This document shows positions 60,656 to 64,000 of a stretch of DNA of 64,000 nucleotides, in pieces. The stretch covers positions 12,505-76,504 of the forward strand of contig DDEQ01000016.1 of NCBI GenBank assembly GCA_002336105.1, read 5' to 3'. Position numbers and translations under genes: made by a program. This stretch comes from Chthonomonas sp. UBA1950 (GTDB lineage Bacteria; Armatimonadota; Fimbriimonadia; Fimbriimonadales; Fimbriimonadaceae). Numbering within the stretch: position 1 is the first letter of the stretch; every line of letters starts with the position of its first letter. The notes under the pieces are model-generated. The model was not told the origin of the DNA, did not search any database, and was given only the letters and a program-made list of their open reading frames with translations.

Positions 60656-61882
60656 ATGGCGGTAACAAATTTAGAGCCACAAAGCTATCACGCCTTCATG
60701 GCTCGACAACCCATCCTTGATCGGTCACTGAAACTGATCGGATACGAATTGCTGTACCGCGCAGGTGGGACTGGCCTCGGCACCGAAGTCGATGGCCCCA
60801 AGGCGGTGAGTGCCCTCGCGAATGCTCTAGTCGAACTTGGACTTGATTCACTGGTCTCATCAAAAAAAGCGTTTATCAACATCCCAGTCGAACTGATCAA
60901 CGATGAACTGCTTGGCCTGTTTCCCAAAAACGGTGTGGTGCTCGAGATCCTTGAAACCGTCCCATACACAAAAGAGTCTGCTGATGTTGTTGACGGCCTC
61001 CGACGACGAGGATATGAGTTTGCCGTAGACGACTACATAGGTGAGGTTGCCCAAGATCCATGGATGAACCACGCCAACATTGTCAAAGTCGATCTTATGG
61101 GTGTTCCAGAGAGCCAGCTTCCCGAGATCGTCAGAAAGGCAAAGGGGACAAACCGCAAAACGCTCGCCGAGAAGGTAGAGACTCAGGAACAATTCACGCT
61201 TTGTAAAGCGTTAGGTTTTGACTACTTCCAAGGGTATTTCTTCGCAAAACCTCTGCTCATGGGCCGAAAATCGTTGCCACCCGACCGCATGCAGATGATG
61301 CGGCTTCTATCGCAGCTAAATGACCCGAACGCATCCATACGACAAATTGAGGAATTAGTTGAGTCTAATGTGACCCTCGCTTTCAGAGCATTGCGATTAA
61401 TCAATTCGGCTCAGATGGGAATCGGACATACAGTTAGTTCGATTCGAGAGGCGCTGATGCTCCTTGGGCTACAGAAGGTTGCAGCTTTGGCGAGTTTGGT
61501 TATCATGTCGGACATGCCGGAACACAAGTCTGAGCTAACAACGACCGCAATGGTTCGCGCAAAGACGTGTGAACTCCTTGCAAAAACGGATCGAACGGTT
61601 AATCAAGAAAAGTGTTATGCAATCGGGTTATTGTCGGTCCTAGACGCCATGACGGACACACCGATGGAAGAAATTGTTCAACAGTTGCCGCTCACCGATG
61701 ACGTGAAGGATGCTCTGACAGGAGCCAAGGACTCAGGAGAAGCCAACTTCCTGAGAGCTGTGAGAGCATACGAACTCGGACAATGGGACCTTGCGTCCGG
61801 TTTTGTCTCATCATTGGAAGTAATTGCATCAGCGTACAGTAGCGCGCTGACTTGGTGTCATACACAGAGAACATATGCCTAA
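60656..61882 (+). CDS. EAL-HDOD (YuxH-like) signalling protein
   Basis: 408-aa protein with EAL-like domain (about 10-205) and HDOD domain (about 215-400). The EAL motif reads ELLYR and metal-binding residues expected of active c-di-GMP phosphodiesterases are mostly changed, so it is probably catalytically inert. FYFQGYFFAKP-like FDYFQGYFFAKPL and HDOD helix SIREALMLLGLQKVAALASLV are diagnostic. Divergent from the uvrA-like gene. Likely protein-protein signalling; partners unknown. Confidence 0.88.
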   Translation: MAVTNLEPQSYHAFMARQPILDRSLKLIGYELLYRAGGTGLGTEVDGPKAVSALANALVELGLDSLVSSKKAFINIPVELINDELLGLFPKNGVVLEILETVPYTKESADVVDGLRRRGYEFAVDDYIGEVAQDPWMNHANIVKVDLMGVPESQLPEIVRKAKGTNRKTLAEKVETQEQFTLCKALGFDYFQGYFFAKPLLMGRKSLPPDRMQMMRLLSQLNDPNASIRQIEELVESNVTLAFRALRLINSAQMGIGHTVSSIREALMLLGLQKVAALASLVIMSDMPEHKSELTTTAMVRAKTCELLAKTDRTVNQEKCYAIGLLSVLDAMTDTPMEEIVQQLPLTDDVKDALTGAKDSGEANFLRAVRAYELGQWDLASGFVSSLEVIASAYSSALTWCHTQRTYA

Positions 61883-61900
61883 ATCGTCGAATGATTTCTG

Positions 61901-61906
61901 TAACAT
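61901..61906 (+). promoter_or_regulatory. TANNNT -10 element 6 nt before an ATG
   Basis: TAACAT, six bases, then the ATG of the UroD-family gene; no Shine-Dalgarno. Confidence 0.35.
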
Positions 61907-61912
61907 GAGATC

Positions 61913-62827
61913 ATGAAACCCAAAGAGCGCGCCGTGGCTGCTCTTGAACTGCGAGCGCCTGACGACATCGTCCCGACCTTCGAGTTGGAGTTCCAACTGA
62001 TGGAAGAGTTCTTCGGGAAGGACTTTATTTCGTACGAGGGTCTTTCCGGTGACGAACGCGACCGGGCTATCGGCTACAATGCCGACCTCTGGGTGGAAAT
62101 GGCGATGCGCCTCGACTATTCTATTATTCGCACCTTTGATATTGAGGCGATCAAGAGATTAACGAAGATCGGTGCAGGCGACGAGTTCCTTCTTTGTGGC
62201 GAAGCTGATGGGACGATGTCGATCCCAGATGGCGAGACAATGACCGACCTCGCGACTGAGTTGATTGAGACGCCGGAAGTCGTTCATGAAAGGCTTAAAC
62301 GTGACGCAGAATGGGCCAAAGAATGGGGCAAGAAGCTGGTGGACGCTGGGGCAGGAATGCTCACGATGTGTTCAGACTACTGCTTTAATCGCGGTCCTTT
62401 TTTATCTCCGAGCATGTTTCGCGAGTTTGTTACCCCTTACTTATCGGATGTCATCGCTTCGCACCGGCAAGCAGGCGCATACGTCGTAAAGCACACCGAC
62501 GGGAATATCATGCCGATCCTTGACCAAATCGTGGAGTGCAATCCTCATGGACTTCATTCTCTCGACCCACAGGGAGGAGTCGATATCGCCGAGGTGAAGC
62601 TTATGTACGGCAACCGATTGTGCTTATGCGGCAATGTGAACTGCGGCCTTCTTCAGACTGGAACCGATGACGAGGTCAAAGCGAGCGCGCTCTACTCCCT
62701 TCATCACGGTATGCCCGGCGGCGGCTTCATCTACTGCACAAGCAATGTAGCGTTCAAAGGGATGGCCCCCGAACGCTACCAGATGGTTCTTGATATCAGG
62801 AACACATACGGCCGATACGACCGTTAG
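61913..62827 (+). CDS. Uroporphyrinogen decarboxylase-family protein
   Basis: 304-aa URO-D superfamily member, shorter than HemE (about 350) and lacking the N-terminal RxPVWxMRQAGRY of true decarboxylase. Motifs: CSDYCFNRGPFLSP and the CGNVNCGLLQTGTDDEV loop found in MtaA/CmuA-type methyltransferase relatives and uncharacterised paralogues. Likely a corrinoid-linked methyltransferase or related enzyme, not heme synthesis (inference). Its end overlaps convergent pheS by 4 bp. Confidence 0.8.
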   Translation: MKPKERAVAALELRAPDDIVPTFELEFQLMEEFFGKDFISYEGLSGDERDRAIGYNADLWVEMAMRLDYSIIRTFDIEAIKRLTKIGAGDEFLLCGEADGTMSIPDGETMTDLATELIETPEVVHERLKRDAEWAKEWGKKLVDAGAGMLTMCSDYCFNRGPFLSPSMFREFVTPYLSDVIASHRQAGAYVVKHTDGNIMPILDQIVECNPHGLHSLDPQGGVDIAEVKLMYGNRLCLCGNVNCGLLQTGTDDEVKASALYSLHHGMPGGGFIYCTSNVAFKGMAPERYQMVLDIRNTYGRYDR

Positions 62828-63864
62828 CCCAGGTCAGGCTCGTGTCGGAACTGCTGCAAGAAACGAAGATCGTTTTCTAAGAAATAGCGTAGGTCCGGCA
62901 CCCCATAAGCCATCATCGGAATTCGCTCAACACCAAGACCAAAGGCGAATCCGGTGTACTTCTTCGTATCGATTCCGTGTGCCTCCAGGATGTTTGGATG
63001 AATGAGACCAGCGCCGCCAAGCTCAACCCAAGCACCGCCTTTCAGCTTTGGAGTCGAAATCGCGTAATCAACGCCTGGTTCAACGAACGGGAAAAAGTCG
63101 GGACGAAACCTAATGTTGACCTCGGGGCCGAACATTGCGCGTGCGAATGCACCTAATGTGCCCTTAAGGTGCGCCATCGAAACCCCTTCATCCACCATGA
63201 AGCAGTCCACCTGATGAAAGGTGTGATTGTGCGTGCTATCGACCGCCTCGTTGCGATAGGTTCTGCCTACGGTAAAGCAACGGAGTGGTGGCTTTCGAGT
63301 TTGGAAAACTCGACCCTGAAGCGCAGTGCATTGAGTTCGAAGAAGATGATCGTCATCAATGTAGAACGTGTCCTGGTCATCCATGGCAGGGTGATCAGGC
63401 GGGTAATTTAGAGCGTCAAAATTGTATTTGAAATCTTCAAGTTCTGGGCCTTCAAGATACTCAAATCCTAACGACCCGAGAATACGCTTAATCTTGTTCG
63501 TGGTCTGTTGGAGGATGTGCTCGTACCCGACTCTTGGACGTCGGCCAGGCATCGTTATGTCGATGCTCTCCTCTGCAAACTGGATCGCGAGTTCTTCGTC
63601 TTTCAAAGAGGCAGAGCGAGCTTCGATGGCCGCAGCAATTTCTGCTTTCGAATCGTTGACGATCTTTCCGAAGGCTTTCTTCTCTTCGGGATCCTTCATC
63701 TGACCGAGAAGCTTCATCAGGCCAGAAACAGAACCATTCTTGCCGATAAACTTCGCCTCTACTTCTTTTAGGGCAGCAGTCGAAGTTGCAGCGGCAACCT
63801 CGCTGAGCGCGTCTAGGCGCAGATTATCGACGTTTTCGTGAACCACACACAGAGTTTGGCGCAC
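62824..63864 (-). CDS. pheS: Phenylalanyl-tRNA synthetase alpha subunit
   Basis: 346-aa PheS. N-terminal coiled coil (KEVEAKFIGKNGSVSGLMKLLGQM), class II motif 1 around GFEYLEGPELEDFKYNFDALNYPPDHPAMDDQDTFY, motif 2 RCFTVGRTYRNEAVDSTHNHTFHQVD, motif 3 GFAFGLGVERIPMMAYGVPDLR, which charges tRNA-Phe with PheT. GTG start at 63864; a second GTG seven codons in is possible, and no Shine-Dalgarno favours either. PheT is not found downstream, where a convergent gene starts, so it must lie elsewhere. Confidence 0.92.
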   Translation of the reverse strand: MRQTLCVVHENVDNLRLDALSEVAAATSTAALKEVEAKFIGKNGSVSGLMKLLGQMKDPEEKKAFGKIVNDSKAEIAAAIEARSASLKDEELAIQFAEESIDITMPGRRPRVGYEHILQQTTNKIKRILGSLGFEYLEGPELEDFKYNFDALNYPPDHPAMDDQDTFYIDDDHLLRTQCTALQGRVFQTRKPPLRCFTVGRTYRNEAVDSTHNHTFHQVDCFMVDEGVSMAHLKGTLGAFARAMFGPEVNIRFRPDFFPFVEPGVDYAISTPKLKGGAWVELGGAGLIHPNILEAHGIDTKKYTGFAFGLGVERIPMMAYGVPDLRYFLENDLRFLQQFRHEPDLG

Positions 63865-64000
63865 TTTGCGACAGCCATGCTAGCCTAGGAACCGTTAGGG
63901 ATCGAGACCCGTGCAGATTACCGGTTCTTTGACTTTCAAAACTGTCGATTCGAGATCTACCAGCCAACAATTCTAGTTGGTGCACAAGCACCTTGAGGGT
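63865..64000. other. 136-bp end of window upstream of pheS
   Basis: Contains two adjacent small inverted repeats (CCAAC/GTTGG at 63962-63978 and GGTGC/GCACC at 63977-63990) but no gene I can support. TAGCAT lies upstream of the pheS GTG by 12 nt. A T-arm-like string near 63900 does not fold as a tRNA. Confidence 0.4.

Noticed and set aside
61913..62827. hemE
   Set aside because: The N-terminal heme-synthesis signature is missing and the length is short; related non-heme URO-D family is a better fit.
63880..63990. tRNA gene upstream of pheS
   Set aside because: A T-arm-like GGTCTCGATCC string is present but the acceptor and D arms cannot be formed on either strand.

Overview
The window reads as ordinary chromosome from a free-living bacterium, most likely an Armatimonadota/Fimbriimonadia-type lineage. 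This is inferred, since there is no rRNA to prove it. The clues are: DUF1559-style and pilin-like secreted proteins with the N-terminal motif GFTLIELLVVIAIIAIL followed by AKEAAKKT; a ubiquitin-like UBact-Dop-proteasome cluster; CsaB beside a DUF5693 protein; RemA next to mreBCD; and a Ycf46-type AAA protein. Coding density is high. No rRNA, tRNA, CRISPR array, insertion sequence or prophage was recognised. Layout: 1-5.1 kb (minus strand) holds a lipoprotein and a CsaB / DUF5693 / rhomboid operon. 5.2-9.1 kb has an MBL-fold hydrolase and a Gfo/Idh oxidoreductase facing a Tat-exported phosphoesterase-beta-propeller fusion. 9.1-19.8 kb (minus strand) carries a pilin-like protein, secreted unknowns, a Ycf46-like AAA ATPase with thiamine pyrophosphokinase, glutamate dehydrogenase, and a RemA-MreB-MreC-MreD run. 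19.9-27.3 kb has UbiE/MenG plus a polyprenyl diphosphate synthase, a GH57 branching enzyme, an isolated 51-aa lipoprotein gene with textbook promoter and terminator, and a Lon-N protein divergent from a GAF/PAS histidine kinase. 27.4-33.5 kb has a 1291-aa VIT-domain protein, DUF1003, a methyltransferase and an exported unknown. 33.6-40.4 kb is the most notable region: lipoprotein, Dop, UBact, PrcB, GNAT, GlcD and GlcE on one strand with overlaps or very short gaps. 40.5-50.6 kb has an ABC-F protein with a possible leader, IlvD, a GntR/LacI hybrid regulator, small lipoproteins, a pilin-like protein, a GH2 glycosidase and Mrp. 50.5-64 kb has a ROK kinase, the chained operon MoxR / DUF58 / transglutaminase / HolA followed by a sugar-ABC ATPase, a UvrA that contains only its N-terminal half, an EAL-HDOD protein, a UroD-family protein and PheS. 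How the genes work together: Dop, UBact (C-terminal Gln) and PrcB (catalytic Thr36) form the core of a ubiquitin-like tagging and proteasome pathway. Its ligase PafA, alpha subunit and ATPase are not in the window. RemA and MreBCD are coupled shape/regulation genes. MoxR, DUF58 and transglutaminase form the usual cell-surface module, translationally coupled to the clamp-loader delta subunit. A cross-cutting signal is that many start codons lacking a Shine-Dalgarno sequence have a TANNNT hexamer 5-9 nt upstream, suggesting frequent leaderless transcription.
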